Numbered from the stretch's first letter, positions 56,098-64,000 are shown. The stretch: 64,000 nt of DNA from Azophilus sp965247035 (GCA_965247035.1 CBDFGJ010000003.1:1302001-1366000), one strand, 5' to 3'. The notes: generated from the sequence alone by a model not told the origin. A program made the numbers and translations.

Positions 56098-56758
56098 ACA
56101 GGCCAACGGCCCCCCAATTGAACAACCGTTCCGCTGTTTTTGGTTCATTGACGGTGTAAACAAGCACTCGGATGCCCCGTGCGCGGGCTTCGTCAAGGCG
56201 CAGCCTTGAAGCTGCACGCGCACCCAAGTTGACCGACCAAGCGCCTAGGCTTTGAACTAGGGGCCATCCCTGCTTGGGCCAGCGACTAAATAGAGGTGCG
56301 ATTTTGATCCGCCCCTCGGTCAGGTCTGCGGTGTGGCGCAGTTCGGCCAAGTCAAACGATGAGATGAGGATGTCCCGGCCCTGATCGGCTTGCTCCTTCA
56401 GGGCAAGGGCGCTGGCCAGTTCCGCCGTATCCTTGCCCTTGAGTTCGATGTTCACCCCCACCGTTGGTGGCAGCACTGCAAAGACCTCTTCAAGCAAAGG
56501 AATGGACTGCCCGCCGCCCGCGTCCAAGCGACGCAATGCGGCCAAGCGACAATCGCCAAGCCGGCCGGTGCCGGAAGTGGTGCGTTCGAGCACCTCGTCG
56601 TGGATGACCACTAGACGGCCTTCAATCCGATGTACATCCAGCTCCACCCCATCGACGCCGAGGTCCGCCGCCATGCGGAAGCTCGCCAGCGTATTCTCCG
56701 GTGCCAGTCCAGCGGCCCCCCGATGGCCGATGATTAGTCTTCCGCCGGCAAAGCCCAT
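56045..56758 (-). CDS. Glycerophosphodiester phosphodiesterase (GDPD, UgpQ type)
   Basis: From ATG 56758 the 237-residue protein shows IIGHRGAAGLAPENTLASF (catalytic HRG), GVDGVELDVHRI (metal ligands), VVIHDEVLERTT, VNIELKG, and the closing VYTVNEP. It hydrolyses glycerophosphodiesters to glycerol-3-phosphate and an alcohol. It has no signal peptide, so it is cytoplasmic like UgpQ. It is divergent from dnaX with about 195 bases between starts. That gap shows neither a 4.5S RNA nor another RNA I can recognise. Confidence 0.92.
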   Translation of the reverse strand: MGFAGGRLIIGHRGAAGLAPENTLASFRMAADLGVDGVELDVHRIEGRLVVIHDEVLERTTSGTGRLGDCRLAALRRLDAGGGQSIPLLEEVFAVLPPTVGVNIELKGKDTAELASALALKEQADQGRDILISSFDLAELRHTADLTEGRIKIAPLFSRWPKQGWPLVQSLGAWSVNLGARAASRLRLDEARARGIRVLVYTVNEPKTAERLFNWGAVGLFTVRPDRMLGVNLPPIR

Positions 56759-56953
56759 GCCAACTCGCCCCCACCGCTTGCTGCTGTGGCGATATTGTAG
56801 CGAACCATTCAGTTCGAATCCCGCCTGTACGACGTTTAGTTGGCGCGATCTTGAGCACGGCAACAATCGCCTTGCCACAGGCCCCGCGCGGCACCCTGAA
56901 ATGCCAGAAACTTGTGGAACACGACGCGCGGCTTTCGCGCTAGAATGGCGGCG

Positions 56954-58597
56954 ATGAGCTACCAAGTGCTAGCTAGGAAGCTGCGGCCCGCCGATTTCTC
57001 CGGGCTGGTGGGCCAAGACCACATCGTTCGCGCCTTGCGTCACGGACTGGATGCCGGCCGGCTTCATCACGCTTATCTGTTCACTGGCACTAGGGGTGTT
57101 GGCAAGACCACCATCGCCCGCATTCTGGCCAAGTGCCTGAATTGCGAAGCGGGCGTCAGCTCCACGCCTTGCGGCCAATGCAGTGTCTGCAGTGAAGTGC
57201 AGGAGAACCGGTTCGTGGATCTCATAGAGGTGGACGCGGCCTCGCGCACCGGCGTGGACGACACCCGGGAACTGCTCGAAACCGCGCAATATCTTCCCGC
57301 CCGAGGCCGCTACAAGGTGTATCTCATCGACGAGGTGCATATGCTCTCCGCATCGAGCTTCAACGCCTTGCTGAAAACGTTGGAGGAGCCGCCGGAGCAC
57401 ATCAAGTTTCTGCTGGCGACCACGGACCCGAAGAAGGTGCCCATCACCGTTCTGTCCCGCTGCCTGCAATTCCAGCTTAAGAGCATCTCCCGCGAAAGAA
57501 TTGCGGAGTACTTGGCCGGGGCCATGGGGGAGGAGGGCATTGCCTTTGAGCCCGAGGCGCTTGACCTCATTGCCAAGTGCGCTCAGGGAAGCATGAGGGA
57601 CGCTTTGTCCATTACGGATCAAGCCATCGCCTTCGGCCAAGGTGAACTGAATTTAAAGGATGTGGCTGATTTGCTCGGCGTCATCGGGCGGGATGAAGTC
57701 GCCGCCGTGGTCGCCGCCGTGGAATGCGGGCGGCCGCAAGCGGTGATCGACATCAGCGCGGCTCTAGCCGAGCGAGGGGCGGACTTTGAAGCAGCCTTGG
57801 CCGACTTGCTTCAAGCCCTGCACGACATCGCCGTTGCCGGCGCCTTGGAGCCCGATGGTGGCACCGAGCGCCGGTCGCTGACGGCAGAGGCGGTGCAGCT
57901 TTACTATCAGATCGCGCTCATGGGCTACCGGGATATGCGCATTGGTCCGGATCCCAAGACCGTATTCGAGATGACCTTGCTGCGCATGTTGGCCTTTGCC
58001 CCCGATGCCGCTGGTGCCGCCGTGCCCCTAGCCAAACCGCAACGGGACCAAGCCGAACCGCAACGGGACCAAGCCGAACCGGCAACGGATGAACAGGCGC
58101 ACAAAGCCACTGTCGGTCGGCAAGACGATTCTGGGGCGAGCAGCGAGGCGCGGGGTGTGCAAGACCCCCACAGCCCCGGCCAAGCGCCGCACGATGAAAG
58201 CGTGGAAACTCTGGCCTCGGAATGGCGTGATTTGGTCGAACGCCTAGATTTAAGTGGCCGGGGCAAGGCCCTCGTGGAACAGTCCATTTTGGTGGAGAAG
58301 CGTAGCGGCTTGTATTGCCTGCGGCTGGACCAAGCGCATCACGCCCTGTTGACTGATGAGTCGAACGCCGCCATAGAACAAGCCTTGGCGTCTGCTCTTG
58401 GACGTTCCGTTCGCGTTCAGTTTGAGATCGGCGAACTGCCTGCGGAATCCTTGGCCTCCCGGCGGGAAAGAGAGCGGGACGAGCGAGGAAAGGCGGCTTT
58501 ACGGCAGTTTAGCGAGCTTCGCTTGACGCGGTCCTTGATCGAGAAATTTGATGGAGAAGTGGTTGAGGCAAGGTTCCTTGAAGCCCCAGGATTCTGA
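56954..58597 (+). CDS. dnaX: DNA polymerase III subunits gamma and tau
   Basis: The 547-residue clamp-loader ATPase has Walker A GTRGVGKTT, a four-Cys zinc module (CLNCEAGVSSTPCGQCSVC), Walker B VYLIDEVHML and the arginine-finger SRCLQF. Domains I-III cover about residues 1-365. The rest, tau-like, is only about 180 residues and includes a 21-bp direct repeat (58037-58078, QRDQAEP twice). No A-AAA-AAG slippery site like that of E. coli is seen, so a separate gamma form by frameshift is not supported. ATG 56954 matches the family start MSYQVLARK. It heads the conserved dnaX-ybaB-recR order. Confidence 0.96.
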   Translation: MSYQVLARKLRPADFSGLVGQDHIVRALRHGLDAGRLHHAYLFTGTRGVGKTTIARILAKCLNCEAGVSSTPCGQCSVCSEVQENRFVDLIEVDAASRTGVDDTRELLETAQYLPARGRYKVYLIDEVHMLSASSFNALLKTLEEPPEHIKFLLATTDPKKVPITVLSRCLQFQLKSISRERIAEYLAGAMGEEGIAFEPEALDLIAKCAQGSMRDALSITDQAIAFGQGELNLKDVADLLGVIGRDEVAAVVAAVECGRPQAVIDISAALAERGADFEAALADLLQALHDIAVAGALEPDGGTERRSLTAEAVQLYYQIALMGYRDMRIGPDPKTVFEMTLLRMLAFAPDAAGAAVPLAKPQRDQAEPQRDQAEPATDEQAHKATVGRQDDSGASSEARGVQDPHSPGQAPHDESVETLASEWRDLVERLDLSGRGKALVEQSILVEKRSGLYCLRLDQAHHALLTDESNAAIEQALASALGRSVRVQFEIGELPAESLASRRERERDERGKAALRQFSELRLTRSLIEKFDGEVVEARFLEAPGF

Positions 58598-58611
58598 CAA
58601 AGAGGATTGAC

Positions 58612-58932
58612 ATGAGTGATTTTTTTGAACAAGGGCAACAGGCCGAGCAGGTGAAGTCGCAGATGTCGGCCCTGCAAGAGGACCTGATCAAGATTGAAGT
58701 GGTGGGGGAGAGTGGTGCCGGTCTTGTGCAGGTGGCTTTGAACGGTGCTATGGAGGTTAAGCGCGTCCGCATTGATGTCAGCCTTAAAACCGAGGATTGG
58801 GCAGCTGTGGAGGAATTGGTGGCGGCGGCCTTCACCGACGCAACGCGCAAGCTGAGGGAGGAGCATAAGCGGAAGCTCTTGCCGGCGCTTGGCAGCATGG
58901 GTGCGCTGTTGGGCGGGATTAACGCATCGTGA
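58612..58932 (+). CDS. ybaB: YbaB/EbfC nucleoid-associated protein
   Basis: The 106-residue protein is a small DNA-binding dimer that shapes the nucleoid and often accompanies recR. Visible are an N-terminal helix rich in Gln/Glu (FEQGQQAEQVKSQMSALQ), the conserved GAGLVQVALNGAMEVKRVRI, and a second helix ELVAAAFTDATRKLREEHKR. AGAGGA lies seven bases before ATG, and its TGA overlaps the recR ATG. Confidence 0.93.
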   Translation: MSDFFEQGQQAEQVKSQMSALQEDLIKIEVVGESGAGLVQVALNGAMEVKRVRIDVSLKTEDWAAVEELVAAAFTDATRKLREEHKRKLLPALGSMGALLGGINAS

Positions 58933-59528
58933 TGTTCAGCCCCCTGCTTGAGCGGCTTGTTCAAGCGCTGCAGGTATTGCCTGGGGTCGGTCCCAAGAGC
59001 GCTCAGCGCATGGCTTTTCATCTGCTCCAGAAAAAGCGGGATGCGGGCTTGCGACTGGCCGAAACCCTAGCTCAGGCGGTGGCGGAAGTGGGCTTGTGCG
59101 CGGGCTGCCGAACACTGGCTGAGACCACTCTTTGCCGCCTATGCGACAACACCAAGCGGGACGATAGACTGTTGTGCGTAGTGGAGTCGCCGGCGGACAT
59201 ACTCGCAATAGAGCAGACCGGTAGCTACAGCGGGCGATATTTTGTGCTGCACGGACGGCTTTCGCCCATAGATGCGGTGGGGCCGGAGGAATTGGGGTTG
59301 GCGCAACTGCTGGTCAAAGTGCAGGAGCGGCAACCGGAGGAGGTCATTTTGGCGACCAACCCCACCGTGGAGGGGGAGACGACGGCCTTCTACATAGCCG
59401 ACCTCATCAAGGACGAAGTGAGCAGCATTTCGCGCATCGCCCATGGCGTGCCCATTGGCGGTGAGCTTGAATACGTTGATGGCGGCACCATCGTCCACGC
59501 ATTGCAGGGCCGCCGCCGTCTTAACTGA
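58932..59528 (+). CDS. recR: Recombination mediator RecR
   Basis: The 198-residue RecFOR-pathway protein loads RecA at gaps. It has the HhH motif LPGVGPKSAQRMAFHLL, a four-Cys zinc finger (CAGC at about 57-60, CRLC at about 69-72) and a Toprim domain (LLCVVESPADILAIEQTG, ATNPTVEGETTAFYIADL). ATG 58932 shares its A with the ybaB TGA (TGATG), so translation is coupled; the GTG at 58929 is less likely. Confidence 0.96.
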   Translation: MFSPLLERLVQALQVLPGVGPKSAQRMAFHLLQKKRDAGLRLAETLAQAVAEVGLCAGCRTLAETTLCRLCDNTKRDDRLLCVVESPADILAIEQTGSYSGRYFVLHGRLSPIDAVGPEELGLAQLLVKVQERQPEEVILATNPTVEGETTAFYIADLIKDEVSSISRIAHGVPIGGELEYVDGGTIVHALQGRRRLN

Positions 59529-59591
59529 ACTGAAAAGCCTCCACTGGCTGGGTTGCGACCCTTGGCGGGAGCTCCTAAGCAGGTTTGGGCG

Positions 59592-59915
59592 GTGAACGGG
59601 GTGGCAGCGGCTTGGTTTTTGGCCATCGTCTCGACCTTGCTCGCCGGCATGGGCATCTGGGTGCTGACCGGCCGGCTTGGCAGGGGATTTCTGCGCTCTT
59701 GGCTGCTTTGCCTGATCGTCGCTCTAGCGCTGATGCCGTCGCCGGTGCCAGGATTCGAGGGCTCTTGGGCCCCGGCTTATGTGGTCGCCTTGTTCGAGGC
59801 TCTGTTCCAGCTTGATGGCGAGCCGCTGCAGGCGCTGAAGCTCCTGTTGGCGGCCGGCTTGACCGCCATTTCAGCGGCGGCGGTTTGGTCTTGGCTCGAC
59901 CACCGTTTGCGCTGA
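59592..59915 (+). CDS. Small hypothetical inner-membrane protein
   Basis: The frame is open from TTG 59553. GTG 59592 is preceded by GCAGG and begins just before the first helix, so I prefer it (107 residues). It has three hydrophobic segments: AAAWFLAIVSTLLAGMGIWVL, WLLCLIVALALMPSP and LLLAAGLTAISAAAVWSWL. It lies between recR and the moxR/VWA pair on the same strand. I do not recognise the family. Confidence 0.6.
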   Translation: MNGVAAAWFLAIVSTLLAGMGIWVLTGRLGRGFLRSWLLCLIVALALMPSPVPGFEGSWAPAYVVALFEALFQLDGEPLQALKLLLAAGLTAISAAAVWSWLDHRLR

Positions 59916-60072
59916 TGCGGATGCAAGACGGCTTGATTGAACGCGGGCTACTCCATTAGAGTAACCGGCTTTCGCAAGCTGCGGGCATATTGCGCCTTTA
60001 AGTGCGCCGATGAGGATGTGTTCGGCGCGGTTTGCGTCAGCCCGAACAACCCGGCAAGCCAAGAGAGAGCGC

Positions 60073-60921
60073 ATGATTTTTCAAAGCACTGATACCTACA
60101 TCTCAACGGATGAGTTGAGCATGGCCGTCGATGCGGCCGTCACGCTAGAGCGGCCCCTGCTCGTCAAGGGGGAGCCGGGAACCGGCAAAACCCTGTTGGC
60201 GGAGCAGATCGCTAGGACCTTGGGGCTTGAGCTTATTCAATGGCACATCAAGTCCAGCACCAAGGCAATCAACGGCTTGTATGAGTACGATGCCGTCTCC
60301 CGCCTGCGGGATTCCCAGTTGGGCGACGAGCGGGTGCAGGACATTCGCAACTACATCAAGAAGGGCAAGCTCTGGAACGCTTTTGAAGCGGACGAGCGGG
60401 TGGTGCTGTTGATCGACGAAATCGACAAGGCGGACATCGAGTTCCCCAACGACCTGCTGCAGGAACTCGACCGCATGGAGTTTTTCGTCTATGAGTTGTC
60501 GGAGACCATCACCGCCAAGCAGCGGCCTATCGTCGTGATCACATCCAACAACGAAAAGGAGCTGCCGGACGCTTTCTTGCGCCGCTGCTTCTTCCACTAC
60601 ATCAATTTCCCGGATCGGGAGACCATGCAGGAAATCGTGGAGGTGCACTTCCCGTCCATCAAGCAGGAGTTGGTCAAGGAGTCGATGGAAATATTCTTCG
60701 ATGTGCGCAAGGTGCCGGGCTTGAAGAAAAAGCCGTCCACTTCCGAGTTGATCGATTGGCTGAAGCTGCTGATGTCGGACGATATTCCGAATGAAATACT
60801 CACAAATCGAGACACCAGCAAGGCTATTCCGCCTCTTTATGGCGCCTTGGTGAAAAACGAGCAGGATGTGCATCTGCTTGAGCGCCTCGCGTTTATGAAC
60901 AGACGCGACGCCCGCGGCTGA
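60073..60921 (+). CDS. MoxR-family AAA+ ATPase
   Basis: From ATG 60073 (GAGAGAG just upstream) the 282-residue protein has Walker A GEPGTGKTLLAEQ, Walker B VVLLIDEIDKADIEF, sensor 1 PIVVITSNNEKELP, and an arginine finger in FLRRCFFHYINFP. MoxR proteins act as chaperones that insert metals or cofactors or assemble complexes together with VWA-domain partners. The VWA gene follows after five bases, so this is a standard MoxR-VWA pair. The client is not in the window. Confidence 0.93.
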   Translation: MIFQSTDTYISTDELSMAVDAAVTLERPLLVKGEPGTGKTLLAEQIARTLGLELIQWHIKSSTKAINGLYEYDAVSRLRDSQLGDERVQDIRNYIKKGKLWNAFEADERVVLLIDEIDKADIEFPNDLLQELDRMEFFVYELSETITAKQRPIVVITSNNEKELPDAFLRRCFFHYINFPDRETMQEIVEVHFPSIKQELVKESMEIFFDVRKVPGLKKKPSTSELIDWLKLLMSDDIPNEILTNRDTSKAIPPLYGALVKNEQDVHLLERLAFMNRRDARG

Positions 60922-60925
60922 AGCC

Positions 60926-62083
60926 ATGTTGATCAACCTGTTTCTGACCCTGCGCAAATACAAGGTTCCCGTCACCATACGGGAGTTGCTGGATCTGTTG
61001 GCGGCGCTCAAGTTCCGTCTCGTTTACGCCAATCTGGACGACTTCTACCTGATCGCCCGCACCTGCTTGGTCAAGGACGAAAAGAACTACGACAAGTTCG
61101 ACCGCGCCTTTGGTGCCTACTTCAAGGGCTTGGAGGATCTGCACGGCATGTTGGAGTCGCTCATACCGGATGAGTGGCTGCGACGGGAGTTTGAAAAATC
61201 CTTGACCACGGAGGATCTGAAGAGGATCAATTCCCTAGGCGGGCTTGAGAAGTTGATCGAGGCCTTTCGGGAGGCCAAGGAGCAGGCCGAGGCGGAACAA
61301 GCCAAGCGGAGCCGGGATGAAGGCGATGACCCGCAGCGCTCGGGCGGCAAAGGACCGGGCGGCATCGGCAAGGGCAAGAAGAAAAAGGCGCGCAAGGTCT
61401 GGGATGACCGCCAGTACAAAAACTTGGACGACTCCGTTGAGTTGGGCACCCGCAACATCAAGATGGCGCTCCGACGCCTGCGCAAGTTCGCCCGCACCGG
61501 CAAGGATGAAGAGTTGGACATGGACGGCACGATCCGCTCCACCGCGCACAATGGCGGCATGCTTGACATCAGGATGCAACCGGAACGCAAGAACAAGGTG
61601 AAGGTGCTGCTGTTTTTGGACATTGGCGGCTCCATGGATGCCCATGTGAAGATCTCCGAACACCTCTTTTCGGCCACGCGCACTGAGTTCAAGCACATGG
61701 AGAGCTTCTACTTCCACAATTTCATCTATGAGTCCGTTTGGAAGGACAATCGTCGGCGCATGACCGAACGCATACCCACTTGGGAGGTGCTGAACAGGTA
61801 CGCCCATGACTACAAGGTGGTTTTCGTGGGCGATGCGACCATGGCGCCGTACGAGATCACCCACGCCGGCGGCAGCGTCGAGCACTGGAACGAAGAGCCC
61901 GGCGCTAGCTGGATGGCCCGCTTCACGGAGACTTATGACAAGCTCGTTTGGATTAACCCCACGCCGCAGGAGACTTGGGATTACTCCACCTCAGTGGCCA
62001 TGACTCAGAAACTGGTCAATGGGGCCATGTATCCCCTCACCGTTCGCGGATTGGAGGAGGGCATGAGTGCACTCTCTAAATAG
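60926..62083 (+). CDS. VWA-domain protein, CoxE-like partner of MoxR
   Basis: The 385-residue protein has a helical N-terminal half, a charged linker with a basic run (GKGPGGIGKGKKKKARKVW) near residue 145, and a C-terminal VWA domain. The MIDAS motif is DIGGSMD instead of the usual DxSxS; this DxGGS form is common in CoxE-like members. Related proteins with MoxR help mature metalloenzymes such as CO dehydrogenase. It is cytoplasmic by lack of any signal. The following 62084-62412 is the leader of the bufferin-like operon. Confidence 0.9.
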   Translation: MLINLFLTLRKYKVPVTIRELLDLLAALKFRLVYANLDDFYLIARTCLVKDEKNYDKFDRAFGAYFKGLEDLHGMLESLIPDEWLRREFEKSLTTEDLKRINSLGGLEKLIEAFREAKEQAEAEQAKRSRDEGDDPQRSGGKGPGGIGKGKKKKARKVWDDRQYKNLDDSVELGTRNIKMALRRLRKFARTGKDEELDMDGTIRSTAHNGGMLDIRMQPERKNKVKVLLFLDIGGSMDAHVKISEHLFSATRTEFKHMESFYFHNFIYESVWKDNRRRMTERIPTWEVLNRYAHDYKVVFVGDATMAPYEITHAGGSVEHWNEEPGASWMARFTETYDKLVWINPTPQETWDYSTSVAMTQKLVNGAMYPLTVRGLEEGMSALSK

Positions 62084-62412
62084 ACGCCCAATAGGGAAGC
62101 TAGGCCGCCCCGGCTGACCGTGCGCGCACCTTAGGGTTGTGCGGGGCTGGCCATGGGTTGTGGGCGCACACGGCGCAGTATGCAAGGCGCACAACACGCG
62201 TGGTGCGGAAGTCTTGACGGGATGTTGAGCAATGCGCCTGTGCCAGTGTGCAAACTTTGGTGTCGCAAACCGGAGAACTGCGATACACTAACCGGCTTGC
62301 GGGGTGAAGGAGCTTGACGCCCTTTCCTTTTGCATAAAGTTTTGCGCAGAACGGGGTGGTGAGCGCAAGGTGACCATAAACGAGACCCCTAGTAATGAAG
62401 GAGATATGATAA
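62084..62412 (+). promoter_or_regulatory. Intergenic leader of the bufferin-like operon
   Basis: No gene is visible in these 329 bases. A candidate promoter has TTGACG at 62314-62319 and TAAAGT at 62335-62340 with a short 15-base spacer, so it is weak or activator-dependent. Two GCGCACA/TGTGCG-like inverted motifs occur around 62122-62206. A strong ribosome site AAGGAG (62398-62403) sits nine bases before the precursor ATG. Confidence 0.35.
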
Positions 62413-62823
62413 ATGCTGGATGAAAAATTGAGTCCAATCGGAATTGCCGTTGGCGCCGTTTTCATGGGGTCGATGACTCTCTCCGCGGTAGCGGATGTGG
62501 ATGGAGGCCTGTTTGTAGCGGACGAACTCGATCGCAGCCATGACCGCTTGGCGCTCAGTCAGGATGGCGATCAGGAGGACGGCTCGTGCGGCGAGGGCTC
62601 CTGCGGTGAGGACGGCAAGAAGCACGAGGACGGCTCCTGCGGCGAGGACGGCAAGAAGCACGAGGACGGCTCCTGCGGCGAGGACGGCAAGAAGCACGAG
62701 GACGGCTCCTGCGGCGAGGGCTCCTGCGGCGAGGACGGCAAGGAGCACGAGGGCTCCTGCGGTGAGGACGGCAAGAAGCACGAGGACGGCTCCTGCGGCG
62801 AGGGCTCCTGCGGCGAGGGATGA
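62413..62823 (+). CDS. Bufferin/HvfA-like RiPP precursor with nine-Cys repeat core
   Basis: The 136-residue protein has an N-terminal signal-like segment (SPIGIAVGAVFMGSMTLSAV, residues 7-26), a short linker (GGLFVADELDRSHDRLAL) and a repeat core from residue 56. Nine Cys occur at 59, 64, 76, 88, 100, 105, 116, 128 and 133, all as GSCGE, in doublets (DGSCGEGSCGE) or singly, separated by DGKKHE. In characterised HvfA/BufA2 precursors the core repeats EGKCG, and a DUF692 enzyme with a DUF2063 partner oxidises the Cys into thiooxazole or oxazolone-thioamide groups that bind copper. Here Ser replaces Lys and His residues punctuate the core. Its TGA overlaps the ATG of the DUF692 gene (ATGA). Confidence 0.85.
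   Translation: MLDEKLSPIGIAVGAVFMGSMTLSAVADVDGGLFVADELDRSHDRLALSQDGDQEDGSCGEGSCGEDGKKHEDGSCGEDGKKHEDGSCGEDGKKHEDGSCGEGSCGEDGKEHEGSCGEDGKKHEDGSCGEGSCGEG
62578..62820 (+). repeat. 36-bp tandem repeats encoding the Cys-rich core
   Basis: The 12-residue unit EDGSCGEDGKKH is encoded by a nearly identical 36-bp unit (GACGGCTCCTGCGGCGAG, then GACGGCAAGAAGCACGAG). It is repeated about three times in tandem, and 15-bp GGCTCCTGCGGCGAG submotifs make up the doublets. All lengths are multiples of three, so unit number can vary without frameshift. Confidence 0.9.
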
Positions 62824-63698
62824 GCTGGCGCTCACTCGGTGTAGGCCAAGTTCCCGCTTTGGCAGGGCTTGGCCTGCGCCGTGCTTTTCTGAATGACCTG
62901 ATCGCCGCCGATGCGCAGGTGGTGGACTTTCTGGAGGTTGCGCCGGAGAACTGGATTGGAGTGAGTGGCCCTTGGGGCCGCAAGTTTTGCCAAATCTCGG
63001 AGAAATTCCCTCTTGTTTGCCATGGGCTTTCGTTGTCCATTGGCAGCCCAGCACCGCTTGATCGGCGGTTTCTTTCTGATCTTAAGTCCTTTCTTGACGA
63101 CCATGGTGTGCTTGCGTACACCGAGCACCTAAGCTATTGCAGCGATGAGCAGGGCCATCTATACGACTTGATGCCGCTGCCCTTTACGGAGGAGACGGTC
63201 CAATACGTTGCCGGGCGCATCCGCCAAGTGCAGGATTTGCTGGAGCGGCGTATCGGTATTGAAAACGTCTCCTGCTACGCCACGCCATCACGGCAGCTGA
63301 CCGAGTTGGAGTTCATCAACGGCGTACTTGCCGAAGCGGACTGCGATCTGCTGCTTGACGTCAACAACATCTACGTCAACAGCGTCAACTTCCAATACGA
63401 CCCGCATCAATTCCTCGTCGGCATTGATGGCGCAAGGGCCGTCTACCTGCATGTGGCCGGCCATGTGACCAAGGCGCCGGAACTACTTCTTGACACGCAT
63501 GGCACAGCGGTCATAGAGCCGGTATGGAAACTGCTAGACGAGGCGTTCGACCGCTTGGGGCCGTTGCCAACTGTGTTGGAGCGGGATTTCAATTTCCCTC
63601 CCTTTGCCGACTTGCTCGCTGAGGTGGAGCGCATCCGCGCCATCGGGGCGCGGTACGAATGCGCCGTTCCGGCTAGCAGGATGGAGGCGGCAAGCTGA
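62820..63698 (+). CDS. DUF692 multinuclear non-heme iron oxidase (BufB/HvfB-like)
   Basis: The 292-residue TIM-barrel enzyme is of the MNIO family, which installs thioamide/oxazolone or thiooxazole groups on precursor Cys residues. Metal-ligand motifs are visible: FLEVAPENW (Glu39-Asn44), VCHGLSLSIG (His68), AYTEHLSY (Glu102-His103), LLLDVNNIYVN, YLHVAGH, LDTHG, and LERDFNFP near the C-terminus. It overlaps the precursor gene by four bases, implying tight coupling, and is followed by a DUF2063 partner. Confidence 0.95.
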   Translation: MSWRSLGVGQVPALAGLGLRRAFLNDLIAADAQVVDFLEVAPENWIGVSGPWGRKFCQISEKFPLVCHGLSLSIGSPAPLDRRFLSDLKSFLDDHGVLAYTEHLSYCSDEQGHLYDLMPLPFTEETVQYVAGRIRQVQDLLERRIGIENVSCYATPSRQLTELEFINGVLAEADCDLLLDVNNIYVNSVNFQYDPHQFLVGIDGARAVYLHVAGHVTKAPELLLDTHGTAVIEPVWKLLDEAFDRLGPLPTVLERDFNFPPFADLLAEVERIRAIGARYECAVPASRMEAAS

Positions 63699-63709
63699 CC
63701 AAGTTCGGG

Positions 63710-64000
63710 TTGATCGAGACCCAGCGGCGGTTTGCGGCCCGCATCCGCAACCCACAAGCCAACGACCGGCCGCCGGATGTGGATGCAGGCCGCATGAGGC
63801 TGTATGAACAGCTTTTTTACAGCAACACGGAGCGCTTTTTGGCCGCCAGCTTTCGCATCGCCAAAAAGGTGCTCGGTGAGGCCCCTTGGCATGAGTTGGT
63901 CAGGGCGTTCTATGATCGCCACCCCAGCCGATCACCCTATTTTCGGGAGATCAACCAAGAGTTCCTGAAGTTCCTTGATGCCGATGAGGGGTTGGACCTG
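63710..64000 (+). CDS. DUF2063 partner protein (BufC/HvfC-like), 3'-partial
   Basis: The frame reads IETQRRFAARIRNPQANDRP then RLYEQLFYSNTERFLAASF, VLGEAPWHELVRAFYDRHP and SPYFREINQEFLKFLD. This is the N-terminal DUF2063 domain, where relatives have LY..N...FL...FPV....LG...W..L...F...H....P.F.EI..EFL. It continues past the window edge. The start is probably TTG 63710; CTG 63695, with GGAGG seven bases upstream, is another option, and no ATG is suitable. The protein is expected to deliver the precursor to the MNIO enzyme. Confidence 0.85.
   Translation, partial: MIETQRRFAARIRNPQANDRPPDVDAGRMRLYEQLFYSNTERFLAASFRIAKKVLGEAPWHELVRAFYDRHPSRSPYFREINQEFLKFLDADEGLDL

Noticed and set aside
56760..56953. 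Possible 4.5S (SRP) RNA upstream of dnaX
   Set aside because: The conserved SRP tetraloop and AGGUCCGGAAGGAAGCAGC-type core are absent from this gap on both strands.

Overview
The window is GC-rich bacterial DNA. It looks like one chromosomal piece of a Gram-negative proteobacterium, most likely a gammaproteobacterium of an unfamiliar lineage. Supporting evidence: an autotransporter beta-barrel, periplasmic and outer-membrane signals, an OxyR with cysteines at positions 199 and 208, a gamma/beta-like dnaX-ybaB-recR cluster, manC, O-antigen-ligase-like and KdsD-like envelope genes. Two housekeeping genes are atypical: ileS is the eukaryote-like IleS2 type, and glnE has the LNYSSDID signature more usual in alphaproteobacteria. 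No rRNA is present to settle the taxonomy.

Layout. (1) 1-19.2 kb: the 3' part of one giant adhesin-like autotransporter gene, more than 6390 codons and open at the left edge. It is built from fibronectin III, Ig-like, PKD, cadherin-like and DUF5011/HYR-type domains and ends in an outer-membrane barrel and an intrinsic terminator. (2) 19.4-23.7 kb: an accessory, lower-GC mosaic with a duplicated signal-peptide start, a Clp-fold SDH_sah serine proteinase, an AAA ATPase, and a duplicated block holding fragments of the proteinase, an M20 amidohydrolase and a glycine dehydrogenase. (3) 23.3-29.3 kb: M20 amidohydrolase, nitroreductase, and an amino-sugar block (GH20 hexosaminidase overlapping an N-acetylhexosamine-kinase-like gene, divergent from a KdsD-like SIS gene). 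(4) 30-36.6 kb: ileS (IleS2), an MFS transporter, idi, a MATE pump. (5) 37-43 kb: an outer-membrane barrel protein, a rubrerythrin / CCG iron-sulfur protein / DUF3501 cluster preceded by a perfect OxyR-type half-site, an IS1595 remnant, oxyR, a c5-type cytochrome. (6) 43-48.3 kb: an aminotransferase/omega-amidase pair, manC, ahcY. (7) 48.3-49.4 kb: a 13-unit tandem repeat array, tRNA-Ser(GCU), an IS1-like remnant. (8) 49.5-62.1 kb: glnE, STAS, MOSC, pyruvyl transferase, O-antigen ligase, GDPD, dnaX-ybaB-recR, MoxR ATPase and CoxE-like VWA protein. (9) 62.4-64 kb: a bufferin/HvfA-like RiPP operon running off the right edge.

The best candidate for a little-described system is the last locus. 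A 136-residue secreted precursor carries nine cysteines in DGSCGE/EGSCGE repeats separated by KKHE spacers. It overlaps a DUF692 (MNIO) enzyme gene and is followed by a DUF2063 (HvfC/BufC) partner. Known members of this class modify Cys in EGKCG motifs to make metal-binding peptides; the SCG/KKHE version seen here is an unusual core. Second in interest are the mosaic duplication around the AAA ATPase and the giant modular adhesin.
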